A stretch of 60,102 nucleotides of DNA from Clostridia bacterium (GCA_017554615.1 JAFZHY010000018.1:1-60102), one strand, 5' to 3'. Shown: positions 19,087 to 26,772, numbered from the stretch's first letter. Program-made: numbers and translations. Notes: generated by a model not told the origin, from the letters alone.

Positions 19087-20133
19087 CTATTCATCTCCTT
19101 CCTCTTTATCAGGATTAAACCCCTCGTTAAGAGAATTTCTTATATATTCTAAAGACGAAATTGCTTTTCCATAGTCCATTCTTGTCGGACCGATAATTCC
19201 TATTGCCCCGTACACAGAGTCGGTAATCTTATATGTCGAAAGCACCATACTAAGACCTTTGGTTTCATCGATATTACTTTCATCACCGATAACAACATTT
19301 AAAATATCGTCTTTAATATTTGATACAAGAATATTTTTCATTTTTGATTTGTCATGTACAAGTTCAAGAAAATCTTTTGCCTTTTTAATATCCTTAAATT
19401 CAGGAAGGGCAAGCATATTTGTTTCTCCGCTTAAATAAATGTCATTTTCATTTATTTCGCTGATAGTTGAATATACAAATTCAAGTATTTCTACAACTGC
19501 TCTGTGGTCGCCCCTTAATTTTAAAGTAAGTTCTTCAAAACTTGTCTGGCTGATTTCTTCAATAGTATGCCCTGCTATATACTCATTGAGTTGCTCTTTA
19601 AGTCCGCTTATAAAATCAAGGTCTACTTCCATCTTAAGATGAATATGCTTACTTTTTACCACATTTGTATCTGTAACAAGAATAAGCATTATATTTGACT
19701 TATCAAGCATTATAAACTCAATATTTTTGATATAACCTTTAGTGTAGTCAGGAGTAAGGGCTACTGCTGTTAAATTAGTGTGGCTTGATGCTATATCAAG
19801 AACCTTTTTTATGTAAAAATCAAGGTCTCTCATCTTCTGTTGCATCTGAAGTTTTAAATTACCTATTTCCTGCATTTGCACAAGGTAAGTCTGGATAAGG
19901 TTATCAACATATGTTCTGTACCCTAAATCAGACGGAACTCTTCCTGAAGATGTATGAGTTTTAACAAGATAGCCTAAATCTTCAAGGTCAGCAAGTTCAT
20001 TCCTTATTGTTGCAGATGATAAAGATATATCGTGATTTTTTGCAATATGCCTTGAACCGATAGGCTCGGCAGAATTGATATAATCTTCTATTACTGCTTT
20101 TAAAATCTTTTTCTTTCTGTCTGTTAAACTCAC
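19087..20133 (-). CDS. hrcA: Heat-inducible transcription repressor HrcA
   Basis: A 348-aa repressor that binds CIRCE and shuts off the dnaK operon until chaperone demand rises. The winged-helix N-terminus is clear (SAEPIGSRHIAKNHDISLSSATIRNE in two parts around residues 17-42, then DLEDLGYL), followed by the HrcA core domain with SGRVPSDLGYRTYVD. Translation starts at GTG 20133 with GGGGGAGG upstream. It is the first gene of the operon, which makes the circuit autoregulatory through the CIRCE at 20163-20189. Confidence 0.96.
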   Translation of the reverse strand: MSLTDRKKKILKAVIEDYINSAEPIGSRHIAKNHDISLSSATIRNELADLEDLGYLVKTHTSSGRVPSDLGYRTYVDNLIQTYLVQMQEIGNLKLQMQQKMRDLDFYIKKVLDIASSHTNLTAVALTPDYTKGYIKNIEFIMLDKSNIMLILVTDTNVVKSKHIHLKMEVDLDFISGLKEQLNEYIAGHTIEEISQTSFEELTLKLRGDHRAVVEILEFVYSTISEINENDIYLSGETNMLALPEFKDIKKAKDFLELVHDKSKMKNILVSNIKDDILNVVIGDESNIDETKGLSMVLSTYKITDSVYGAIGIIGPTRMDYGKAISSLEYIRNSLNEGFNPDKEEGDE

Positions 20134-20162
20134 TTGCCTCCCCCTTTCTTACTTTTCCATTG

Positions 20163-20226
20163 TTAGCACTCCTCTTTAGTGAGTGCTAACAAATAATAAT
20201 CTACCATTATTTTATTCGTTTGTCAA
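20163..20226 (-). promoter_or_regulatory. CIRCE operator and promoter of the hrcA-dnaK operon
   Basis: TTAGCACTC (20163-20171), 9 nt, GAGTGCTAA (20181-20189) is a perfect CIRCE element, the HrcA binding site. Upstream on the minus strand lie TTGACA (20221-20226) and a -10-like TAGATT (20198-20203), 17 nt apart, so CIRCE covers the transcription start and 5' leader. Confidence 0.93.
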
Positions 20227-20243
20227 TAGATTTATTCCTTTTT

Positions 20244-20282
20244 TTAACAAAAAAACTTACAGTTATTATTCTGTAAGTTTTT
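20244..20282 (-). terminator. Terminator overlapping the end of the TetM-like/NYN gene
   Basis: A 12-bp stem (AAAAACTTACAG at 20251-20262 with CTGTAAGTTTTT at 20271-20282) is followed on the minus strand by a T-run. The gene's stop codon falls in the loop, so the terminator is partly coding. Confidence 0.8.
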
Positions 20283-22854
20283 CGTTAAATAAATTTATTT
20301 TGAAAAAGTCGCTTTTCTTTACATCAAGGTTATAATCGTCTATTAATTTTCTTACCCTTTCTTCTACTATTTCAATATCTTCCCTTAGAGTTCTTGCACT
20401 CATACGAAGTGCACCGCTTCCGAAAATTATCATCTGCTCCAAGGCATCTGATGTGGCAACGCTCACTTTATAGTTTTTTGAAAGTTCGTGGGCAGTTTTT
20501 TCAATATATGAGTCGGCAGTCTGAGCCTCTTTTGTATATACAATATTTATACCGTTTATTTTTTCTTTTTCTCCGGGGTTACCCTTAACCTTATACGCAT
20601 CAAAAACAACTATTATTTCAATATTTTTAAATGTTTTATAAGTTACCAGTCTGTCTGTAAGAAGAGTTCTTGCACTCTCTAAACTGTCTTTTGCAACTTT
20701 TTTTAAATCATCCCATGCAAATATAATATTATATCCGTCAATTAAAAGATATTCTTTTTCATATTTTTTCTCTTTAAGTTTAACATCTTTTACTGTTACA
20801 GCATCTTTTTTTGTATACATAGCGTCATGAGGTAACTTTACTTTAACTTTTCCGTATGTGTTTTCAAATATTTTTAAAAGTTCCTCATCGGTTGAAAAAA
20901 ACTTTTCTCTTTTTTCCTTTTTCTCTTCTTTTATCTCAGGTTTTAAGATACTTTCAAGATGCATATAATTTGTAACATCCGTCCATTTAACATTAAAACC
21001 TGCTCCGTGAGAACAAAAAATAGAATCGGCAGTATTTTCTATATCCGAATCAGCATCATACGCTATATCTTCTATAACTTTTTCCTGGTCTTTACACGGT
21101 TTATAGTTTGAAAATTTAGTGTTAAGTTTTCCCATTCCGCGGGTAAAGGAAATAAGTTCATATTTATAATCACTTATTTTCTTAGCAGGGCATTCCCCTG
21201 ATATTTTAGTTATATTCCCCTTTGAATAAGGAGCGTCAAATTCTGCGCCCATATAATTTAAGTCGGTCATAACTTTGCCGATATTTTCCGAAGGCACTTC
21301 GATAGTAAAAGTGCAATATGGCTCAAGCACCACACTCTTTGCACTTCTTAACCCATGACGGACTGCCCTGTATGTTGCCTGACGAAAATCTCCGCCCTCG
21401 GTATGTTTTAGATGGGCTTTTCCTGATTTTAATGTTATTTTTATATCTGTAACAGGAGAGCCTGTTAAAACTCCTAAATGTGTTTTTTCCATTAGGTGAT
21501 TAAGAATAAGGCGTTGCCAGTTTTTATTGAGGCTGTCTTCATCAGCATCCGTTTCAAACTGCATTCCACTTCCTACAGGCAATGGCTCTAAAAGAAGATG
21601 AACTTCTGCATAATGGCGAAGCGGCTCATAATGCCCTACTCCCTCAACCGTATTTAAAATAGTTTCTTTATATATAATGCCACCCTGCGAAAAAGTTACA
21701 TCAACACCATATCTTTTAAATATCAGTTCCTTTAACACTTCAAGCTGAACTTCTCCCATAACGCTTAAGCGAATTTCTTTAAGCCTTTCGTTCCATGAAA
21801 TATTAAGTTTTGTTTCTTCTTCCTCTAATTTTTTTAAATCTCTTAAAAATGATGTAACTTCAGTTTCTTTAGGATAGTTAACCTTATAACTGAATATCGG
21901 CTCGGCAGTAAGAGTTTCTGCATTTTCCAAAAAACCAAGACCCTGCCCTGCATATGTTGTTTTTGGGCCGACTAAAGCGCAAACCATTCCTTTGGACAAA
22001 GTATCGCATGTTTCATACTTATCCCCTGAATATATCCTTATTTCGTTTATTTTTTCTTTGTTTATTATAGATTTTACGCCCAAACTCCCGCCTGTTACCT
22101 TTATAAATGTAAGACGGTTTCCCTTTTCATCTTCGGATATTTTAAACACCCTTGCCCCAAATTCTTTATATAAAAAAGGCTCACAGGTTAAATCACAGAA
22201 TGAATGTAAAAATTCTTCCACTCCGATATGTTTAAGTGCTGCTCCCATATAGCAGGGAAATATTTTTCTTCTTTTTATAAGTTCTTTTATATTATCTTTT
22301 AAAATTTTTCCTGTTTTAAAATATTCGCTCATCGCCTTTTCATCACATAAGGCTATATTTTCGTAAAATTCGTCTGTACCATATAATGAAAAGTCAACAA
22401 AATTACCTTTAAATTCATCTTTTAAGTCGTTTAATGTATTCTCATAAGAAAAGCCATTAAGGTCAGACTTATTTACAAATATAAAAACAGGGATGTTTTT
22501 TTCACAAAGTAAGTTCCAGAGCGTTATAGTATGGCTTTGAACCGAGTCAGTTCCGCTTACCACCAAAACTGCATAATCAAATACGCTTACCGTTCTTTCA
22601 GTTTCTGCGAAAAAGTCCATATGCCCAGGAGTGTCAAGAAGGGTTATTTCAGTTTCGTCTATCTTTAATACTGCGTGTTTTGAAAATATGGTGATGCCTC
22701 TTTTTCTTTCCTGCTCATCAGTGTCAAGAAAACTGTCGCCATTATCAACTCTGCCCATTTTTCTTATTTTACCTGATGCGTATAAAAGCCCCTCGGACAG
22801 AGTGGTTTTTCCTGCATCAACATGGGCTAATATTCCCGCAGTTATTCTCTTCAT
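20266..22854 (-). CDS. TetM/EF-G-like translational GTPase fused to a Rae1/YacP-type NYN nuclease domain
   Basis: The 862-aa protein has two parts. Residues about 1-640 resemble ribosomal-protection proteins (TetM/TetO): GTPase motifs AHVDAGKT (G1), RGIT (G2), DTPGH (G3) and NKSD (G4), then EF-G-like domains II-V. After a charged linker, residues about 701-845 match YacP/Rae1: LIDGYNIIFAW, VVFDAY, YTKEAQTADSYIEK, ATSDALEQMIIFGSGALRMSAR. The four acidic residues expected for an NYN/PIN nuclease (about D706, D752, D781, D803) are present. Rae1 of B. subtilis is a ribosome-associated, A-site endonuclease, so the fusion joins an A-site-targeting GTPase to an A-site nuclease. Tetracycline resistance is not implied. 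It follows the FrhB-like gene by 14 nt. Confidence 0.92.
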   Translation of the reverse strand: MKRITAGILAHVDAGKTTLSEGLLYASGKIRKMGRVDNGDSFLDTDEQERKRGITIFSKHAVLKIDETEITLLDTPGHMDFFAETERTVSVFDYAVLVVSGTDSVQSHTITLWNLLCEKNIPVFIFVNKSDLNGFSYENTLNDLKDEFKGNFVDFSLYGTDEFYENIALCDEKAMSEYFKTGKILKDNIKELIKRRKIFPCYMGAALKHIGVEEFLHSFCDLTCEPFLYKEFGARVFKISEDEKGNRLTFIKVTGGSLGVKSIINKEKINEIRIYSGDKYETCDTLSKGMVCALVGPKTTYAGQGLGFLENAETLTAEPIFSYKVNYPKETEVTSFLRDLKKLEEEETKLNISWNERLKEIRLSVMGEVQLEVLKELIFKRYGVDVTFSQGGIIYKETILNTVEGVGHYEPLRHYAEVHLLLEPLPVGSGMQFETDADEDSLNKNWQRLILNHLMEKTHLGVLTGSPVTDIKITLKSGKAHLKHTEGGDFRQATYRAVRHGLRSAKSVVLEPYCTFTIEVPSENIGKVMTDLNYMGAEFDAPYSKGNITKISGECPAKKISDYKYELISFTRGMGKLNTKFSNYKPCKDQEKVIEDIAYDADSDIENTADSIFCSHGAGFNVKWTDVTNYMHLESILKPEIKEEKKEKREKFFSTDEELLKIFENTYGKVKVKLPHDAMYTKKDAVTVKDVKLKEKKYEKEYLLIDGYNIIFAWDDLKKVAKDSLESARTLLTDRLVTYKTFKNIEIIVVFDAYKVKGNPGEKEKINGINIVYTKEAQTADSYIEKTAHELSKNYKVSVATSDALEQMIIFGSGALRMSARTLREDIEIVEERVRKLIDDYNLDVKKSDFFKINLFNEKLTE

Positions 22855-22868
22855 TCTTTCCCTCCTTT

Positions 22869-23792
22869 TTATATTTTAAGTATTCTTGCTAACCTTAATA
22901 AAAAACTATTCCGTCTCTTTACTGCTTTTAAAAGACCGTGTTTTTCAAAGTCTTTTTTAAACTTATTCATTTGTTTAACCCTGTAAGAATCAGTAGAGTA
23001 TAGCGGAAGATTTGTTTCTTCGCTTACATCATCAAAAAGGTTAAGATAAGGGATACTCTTTAAAAAGTCTTCTCCTTTTTTTGTATAAACATACGCATAG
23101 GATGTGCCATAATAATTAAAACCGGGGTCTGTAATTTTTATTCCCCAATAGTTACTTATGGTCATATCCGATTTATGATTATCCCCTTTATATTTACAAT
23201 AGTAGCATTTTTCATCCTTTAAAAAGTCAAACGCTACTCCTAAATCTGTTTTTGCAAGTTCTTCTATGTATTCACTGTTATCCTCAAAAACTACCTTTAT
23301 ACACACAGGATACCAACTTGGGTTTTTATACGGTGTTATAATATTTTTAACTTTTTGGTTGTATTTTTCTTCCAGATGTTCTACATAACTTTTAAACCCG
23401 CAAGGCAACGTCGGGCCATTGCATTTTAAATCACAAGTTATAAGATTATCGGTTGGAAGTTTTAAATTATTTATCTTTTTTATAATATAATATACATCAC
23501 AAGGAAGACCGATAAAAATAACTTTTTTCCCACACTTAATATCCTCTGTTAAAGATGATACTATACTCTCATCCAATGCTGCTTTTACATATTTTGAAGT
23601 TATAAGTTTATTTAACTTATCTCTGTCAGTAACCCTTATATAACTCGCGCCTTTAAAATCATCAGTATAAGACGCACCGTAACACACCCCACCTTTATCT
23701 AAAACCTTAGTATACATAGCATAGGCAAAGCCTCCCGATGCTGTTTTTTTTAACATTTTTTCATCTTGTATCTGTCCATAATAACATTTCAT
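22869..23792 (-). CDS. FrhB/FdhB C-terminal-domain protein (coenzyme F420 hydrogenase beta-like), ferredoxin domain missing
   Basis: The 307-aa protein carries the FrhB_FdhB N and C domains: TASGGFAYAMYTKVLDKGG near residue 16, VIFIGLPCDVYYIIKK near 90, and a cysteine pair KCYYCKYKGDNHKSDMTISN near 200 that can bind an iron-sulfur cluster. Many relatives start with a 2x[4Fe-4S] ferredoxin domain; this one has none. Such stand-alone versions are frequent near polysaccharide or transport genes and are probably flavin-dependent oxidoreductases. A link to F420 is not implied. It lies between an EamA transporter (20-nt gap) and the GTPase/NYN gene (14-nt gap). Confidence 0.85.
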   Translation of the reverse strand: MKCYYGQIQDEKMLKKTASGGFAYAMYTKVLDKGGVCYGASYTDDFKGASYIRVTDRDKLNKLITSKYVKAALDESIVSSLTEDIKCGKKVIFIGLPCDVYYIIKKINNLKLPTDNLITCDLKCNGPTLPCGFKSYVEHLEEKYNQKVKNIITPYKNPSWYPVCIKVVFEDNSEYIEELAKTDLGVAFDFLKDEKCYYCKYKGDNHKSDMTISNYWGIKITDPGFNYYGTSYAYVYTKKGEDFLKSIPYLNLFDDVSEETNLPLYSTDSYRVKQMNKFKKDFEKHGLLKAVKRRNSFLLRLARILKI

Positions 23793-23812
23793 AATAAAAC
23801 TCCTAAAATATT

Positions 23813-24682
23813 TTATTTATGTCTGCTAAGTAAAAATGCTGCTAAAAGAATAAGGATAATACCCAAAAAAGAATAACCGTTAAGCGATTCTTTAAGAAAG
23901 ATAATGCTCATTAGCGTTGCAGCCATTGGCTCTATAACTCCAAGAGAAGAAACTAACCCTGCATCTGTTTCTTTTAAACCTAATGTATATAATATGTATG
24001 GGAAGACACAGGTTACAATCCCCATTCCTATACATAATAAACTTAACGAATAAGGCGATTTATTTATTATGGGAATAACGCCTAAGGGGTTTGAACTAAA
24101 AAGGCCGATTAAGGTTGCAAAAAGAAAGCAATAAAAAGTTGCAGTTAAAGGATGAAATTTATTCTTCATCTGAATTTTAGTTGTAATATTATAAGCACTA
24201 AAAGCAATTCCAGAAGATAAACCGATTAAAATACCTGAAAGGTTAAACTTAAGATTCCCTATTATCCCTGACACCAATACGCAACCTGTTATCATTAAAA
24301 AAAGAGAGATGCCTTTTATTTTTGTAAACTTTTCTGAAAGAAAAGTTACCGAATAAATCATTACAAATATCGGTGCAGTATACATTAGAACAACTGCTGT
24401 GGAAACTGATGTAAGTTGCATGGATAAAAAATAGCAACCTGCGGTAAGATAAAAAGAGACACCACTTAAAAAATATAAAAAGGCTTGTTTAAAATCAATT
24501 TTAAATAATTCTTTTTCTTTTATAAAAATGTAAATTCCCATACAAAGAAAAAACACAAAACTTCTTATAAAAGTCATCTGAAAAGATGAAATGCCAAAGG
24601 GGGATATGTAATGAACAAATACGCCAGATGTTCCCCAGAATATACATGCTAATATTATATAAATAAACGACTGTTTTTTCAT
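23813..24682 (-). CDS. EamA-family (DMT superfamily) transporter
   Basis: A 289-aa integral membrane protein with ten predicted helices arranged as two EamA repeats (about residues 6-135 and 148-285). The first repeat begins ILACIFWGTSGVFVHYI and the second GILIGLSSGIAFSAYNI. These proteins export small metabolites or amino acids; the substrate is not predictable. RBS AAGGAG precedes ATG. It is the first gene of a three-gene minus-strand unit with the FrhB-like and GTPase/NYN genes. Confidence 0.9.
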   Translation of the reverse strand: MKKQSFIYIILACIFWGTSGVFVHYISPFGISSFQMTFIRSFVFFLCMGIYIFIKEKELFKIDFKQAFLYFLSGVSFYLTAGCYFLSMQLTSVSTAVVLMYTAPIFVMIYSVTFLSEKFTKIKGISLFLMITGCVLVSGIIGNLKFNLSGILIGLSSGIAFSAYNITTKIQMKNKFHPLTATFYCFLFATLIGLFSSNPLGVIPIINKSPYSLSLLCIGMGIVTCVFPYILYTLGLKETDAGLVSSLGVIEPMAATLMSIIFLKESLNGYSFLGIILILLAAFLLSRHK

Positions 24683-24791
24683 CAGGATTCTCCTTAATTT
24701 AAAACTTATAAAATTATATATTATTTTCTTACTTTAGTCAAGAAATCAGTTTTTTAATATAAATTATGAGATAATTTCTTTTAAAAAAGTA

Positions 24792-24820
24792 TTGACAATT
24801 TATAATTTAAGTAATATAAT
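24792..24820 (+). promoter_or_regulatory. tRNA-Gln promoter
   Basis: A full consensus sigma-A promoter: TTGACA (24792-24797), 17 nt, TATAAT (24815-24820), about 20 nt upstream of the tRNA. Confidence 0.85.
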
Positions 24821-24840
24821 ACATAAGGTCAGAGAAATGT

Positions 24841-24914
24841 TGCGGGATGGTGTAAAGGTAGCACCGATGACTCTGACTCATCTTGTGAGGGTTCGAATCC
24901 TTCTCCCGCAGCCA
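24841..24914 (+). tRNA. tRNA-Gln (anticodon CTG)
   Basis: A 74-nt tRNA with CCA encoded. The acceptor stem is TGCGGGA/TCCCGCA with discriminator G. The D arm is GTGT/GCAC, the anticodon arm GATGA-CTCTGAC-TCATC gives anticodon CUG, and the T arm is GAGGG-TTCGAAT-CCTTC. It has its own promoter and terminator. A minus-strand frame across it (24829-25047) encodes the well-known GEGFEPS-type artefact seen opposite tRNAs and is not a gene. Confidence 0.95.
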
Positions 24915-24923
24915 TAAAAAAAG

Positions 24924-24949
24924 CACCGACTTTTGTCGGTGTTTTTTTT
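24924..24949 (+). terminator. Terminator after tRNA-Gln
   Basis: CACCGAC-TTTT-GTCGGTG followed by a run of seven to eight T. Confidence 0.88.
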
Positions 24950-24954
24950 ATTGT

Positions 24955-25130
24955 TATGTGAGGATTCGAACCCGAACTGAGGGAACCGAGTGCGACCGCT
25001 GCCTTAATGGCAGATGCAGGGAGCACGCAAGGGTTGTGCTGTAACACAGTGAAAACAAGCTCACTTTATGTGTGCGAAGTTTGAACTGATGTTACGAACG
25101 GCTCGAAGAGGAATCCTTCTCCCGCAGCCA
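24955..25130 (+). pseudogene. Second tRNA-Gln 3' end, split by a ~135-nt insertion
   Basis: Positions 25111-25130 repeat exactly the last 20 nt of tRNA-Gln (24895-24914). Positions 24957-24969 (GTGAGGATTCGAA) also resemble the tRNA T arm (GTGAGGGTTCGAA). Read together they look like a tRNA-Gln 3' half whose T loop is interrupted at about 24970-25110. The insert has several short inverted repeats (CTGCC/GGCAG, AGCAC/GTGCT, AGTGA/TCACT, GTAAC/GTTAC) and no convincing reading frame. It could be the scar of an element that integrates at tRNA 3' ends, or a tandem duplication. No integrase is present in the window. Confidence 0.55.
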
Positions 25131-25131
25131 G

Positions 25132-25163
25132 AAAAAGCGGCTTGTTTCGACAAGTCGCTTTTT
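25132..25163 (+). terminator. Terminator after the duplicated tRNA 3' end
   Basis: AAAAAGCGGCTTGT-TTCG-ACAAGTCGCTTTTT, 14 bp with one G-T wobble and a T-run. Its position right after a CCA end is that of a normal tRNA terminator, which supports the idea that the preceding 20 nt once belonged to a complete tRNA. Confidence 0.8.
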
Positions 25164-25166
25164 CAA

Positions 25167-25333
25167 TGAAATTTGCCTGCGGCAAGTGAAATAACTTCGC
25201 AATGAAATACACTCCGTGTATGAAATATGCCTTACGGCATATGAAAAGGGCAAATTTTATTTCACATTTTTCTGTAAGAAAAATATTTCATAATCCGCTA
25301 GGATTATTTCACATCAACGAAGTTGATATTTCA
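25167..25333. repeat. Hairpin-ladder array 1 (word TGAAAT / ATTTCA)
   Basis: The word TGAAAT occurs at 25167, 25187, 25203 and 25221 (variant TGAAAA at 25242), then its reverse complement ATTTCA at 25259, 25285, 25306 and 25328. Between consecutive words lie different short hairpins: TTGCC-tgc-GGCAA, a weak one at 25193-25202, ACAC-tcc-GTGT, ATGCC-ttac-GGCAT, then ATTTTTCT-gta-AGAAAAAT, TAATCC-gcta-GGATTA and ATCAAC-gaa-GTTGAT. A bridge at 25249-25257 (GGCAAATTT) re-pairs with 25169-25177 (AAATTTGCC). The whole can fold as individual hairpins or as one long palindrome with paired side arms. It is not CRISPR and matches no repeat class I know. No gene is attached to this copy. Confidence 0.8.
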
Positions 25334-25373
25334 TTAAAAACATCTGCATCTATTATGTATGTGAAAGCAACAA

Positions 25374-25402
25374 AAAAACACCTGCATCTTGCAAGTGTTT
25401 TT
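25374..25402 (+). terminator. Terminator-like hairpin downstream of array 1
   Basis: AAAAACAC-c-TGCA-tct-TGCA-a-GTGTTTTT, ending in a T-run (25374-25402). It may end any transcript coming through the array. From here to about 25490 the sequence is A/T-rich with nothing I can identify. Confidence 0.5.
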
Positions 25403-25491
25403 TCTATTATTAATTTAATTTTTGGGATTATATATATCTTAAACTTAAAAGTTATATTTATTTTTAAAACTCAAATTTATAACTTACACTA

Positions 25492-25565
25492 CTCTTTAAA
25501 TAAAGAGCAATAACTCAATCTACTTCATTGAGACTTTTATATCTTAATCTTCATCATTAAGATAT
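25492..25565. other. Three tandem hairpins
   Basis: CTCTTTA/TAAAGAG (25492-25507), CTCAAT-ctacttc-ATTGAG (25514-25532) and ATATCTTAAT-cttcatc-ATTAAGATAT (25539-25565) follow each other within 75 nt. The last two have similar 7-nt pyrimidine-rich loops. They lie directly downstream of the 24-codon minus-strand frame at 25578-25652; no clear T-runs follow, so they are not ordinary terminators. Confidence 0.5.
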
Positions 25566-25577
25566 TAAAACCAACTA

Positions 25578-25652
25578 TTAAATTTTAATTTTCCTTTCTA
25601 AAGATACATACATATCCCCTTTTAAAAATGGCTCTTTTTCTTCAGGGTACAT
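25578..25652 (-). CDS. Possible 24-residue peptide
   Basis: A short frame on the minus strand starts at ATG 25652 with a good RBS (GAGGTGAT, 6 nt upstream) and ends at TAA 25578. The product starts MYPEEKEPFLKGDMYVS and ends in basic residues (ERKIKI). I do not recognise it. The RBS quality and a codon choice like the neighbouring genes favour a real gene; the short length and absence of a clear promoter argue for caution. Confidence 0.35.
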   Translation of the reverse strand: MYPEEKEPFLKGDMYVSLERKIKI

Positions 25653-25789
25653 TGGTATCACCTCATTTAAAAATTAAAATCTTGTAAATTTATTTAATAG
25701 GGGGGTATCCCCTTTCACTTATACATTTCTACATTTTTTTAAAAAATCCTTTTTTTATTTTAAAAAATGTTTAAATTTTCTAAAAAAGA

Positions 25790-25818
25790 TTGATTTTTCA
25801 GGGAAAAAAAGGTATACT
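25790..25818 (+). promoter_or_regulatory. fba promoter
   Basis: TTGATT (25790-25795), 17 nt, TATACT (25813-25818); AGGAGG follows at 25838-25843 before ATG 25852. Confidence 0.7.
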
Positions 25819-25851
25819 TATAGTAGTAATTTATTTAGGAGGATTTAATTT

Positions 25852-26715
25852 ATGTTAGTCTCAGCAAAAGAAATGATGAAAAAAGCCAAAGAAGGACATT
25901 ATGCAGTTGGCCAGTTCAATATCAATAACCTTGAATGGACAAAAGCTATTCTTCTTACTGCAAAGGAACAGAAATCTCCTGTTATCCTTGGCGTTTCTGA
26001 AGGTGCAGGTAAATATATGGGCGGTTATAAAACTGTTGTCGGTATGGTAAAAGGTATGATGGAAGAACTTGATATCGATGTTCCTGTTGCTATCCACCTT
26101 GACCACGGATCATATGAAGGCGCTCTTAAAGCAATAGATGCAGGGTTTACTTCTGTTATGTTTGACGGTTCTCACTATGAAATAGATGAAAACATTGAAA
26201 AAACAAAAGAAATAATAAGCATTGCAAATTCAAAAGGTATTTCTGTTGAAGCTGAAGTTGGTTCTATCGGCGGAGAAGAAGACGGAGTTGTTGGTGCAGG
26301 TGAAGTTGCAGACCCTAACGAATGTAAATTAATCGCTGATTTAGGCGTAGATATTTTAGCTGCAGGTATCGGTAATATTCACGGTAAATACCCTGAAAAC
26401 TGGCAGGGCTTAAACTTTGATGTTCTTGCAGAAATCGAAGAAAAAACTAACCCAATGCCATTAGTATTACACGGTGGTACAGGTATTCCTGAAGATATGA
26501 TTAAAAAAGCAATATCTCTTGGCGTTTCAAAAATCAATGTTAACACAGAATGTCAGCTTTCTTTCGCTGCTGCTACAAGAAAATACATTGAAGAAGGCAA
26601 AGATTTAGCAGGAAAAGGCTTTGACCCAAGAAAATTATTAGCACCTGGTTTTGAAGCAATTAAAGTTACGGTTAAAGAAAAAATGGAACTTTTTGGTTCA
26701 ATCAACAAAGCATAA
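25852..26715 (+). CDS. fba: Class II fructose-1,6-bisphosphate aldolase
   Basis: This 287-aa zinc-dependent enzyme splits fructose-1,6-bisphosphate into DHAP and glyceraldehyde-3-phosphate in glycolysis. The N-terminal GHYAVGQFNINNLEWTKAI, the zinc ligands in HLDHGS (about residues 82-87), VEAEVGSIGGEED and the phosphate loop VLHGGTGIPED (about 204-214) are all present. It is a monocistronic gene with a strong promoter, RBS and terminator, as usual for a highly expressed glycolytic gene. It pairs functionally with the PPi-type phosphofructokinase at 45.1-46.3 kb. Confidence 0.97.
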   Translation: MLVSAKEMMKKAKEGHYAVGQFNINNLEWTKAILLTAKEQKSPVILGVSEGAGKYMGGYKTVVGMVKGMMEELDIDVPVAIHLDHGSYEGALKAIDAGFTSVMFDGSHYEIDENIEKTKEIISIANSKGISVEAEVGSIGGEEDGVVGAGEVADPNECKLIADLGVDILAAGIGNIHGKYPENWQGLNFDVLAEIEEKTNPMPLVLHGGTGIPEDMIKKAISLGVSKINVNTECQLSFAAATRKYIEEGKDLAGKGFDPRKLLAPGFEAIKVTVKEKMELFGSINKA

Positions 26716-26734
26716 TTTAAAAGAAAATATTATT

Positions 26735-26770
26735 AAAAAGACGGTGTTTAAAATTAAACACCGTCTTTTT
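26735..26770. terminator. fba terminator (bidirectional)
   Basis: AAAAAGACGGTGTTTA / TAAACACCGTCTTTTT, a 16-bp stem with a short A/T loop and T-runs on both strands. On the minus strand it would also end sigG transcripts. Confidence 0.88.
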
Positions 26771-26772
26771 TA

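Noticed and set aside
20266-22854. Tetracycline resistance gene
   Set aside because: The GTPase part is TetM-like but carries a C-terminal nuclease domain and sits with housekeeping genes; resistance cannot be claimed from similarity alone.
22869-23792. True F420-dependent hydrogenase subunit
   Set aside because: Ferredoxin domain and partner subunits are absent, and this family is widely used in non-F420 contexts.
24829-25047. 72-aa minus-strand frame with a GEGFEPS-like motif
   Set aside because: It is the antisense translation of tRNA-Gln, a well-known annotation artefact.
25202-25513. 103-aa plus-strand frame
   Set aside because: It runs through hairpin-ladder array 1 and a terminator-like hairpin; composition follows the repeat and no RBS is present.
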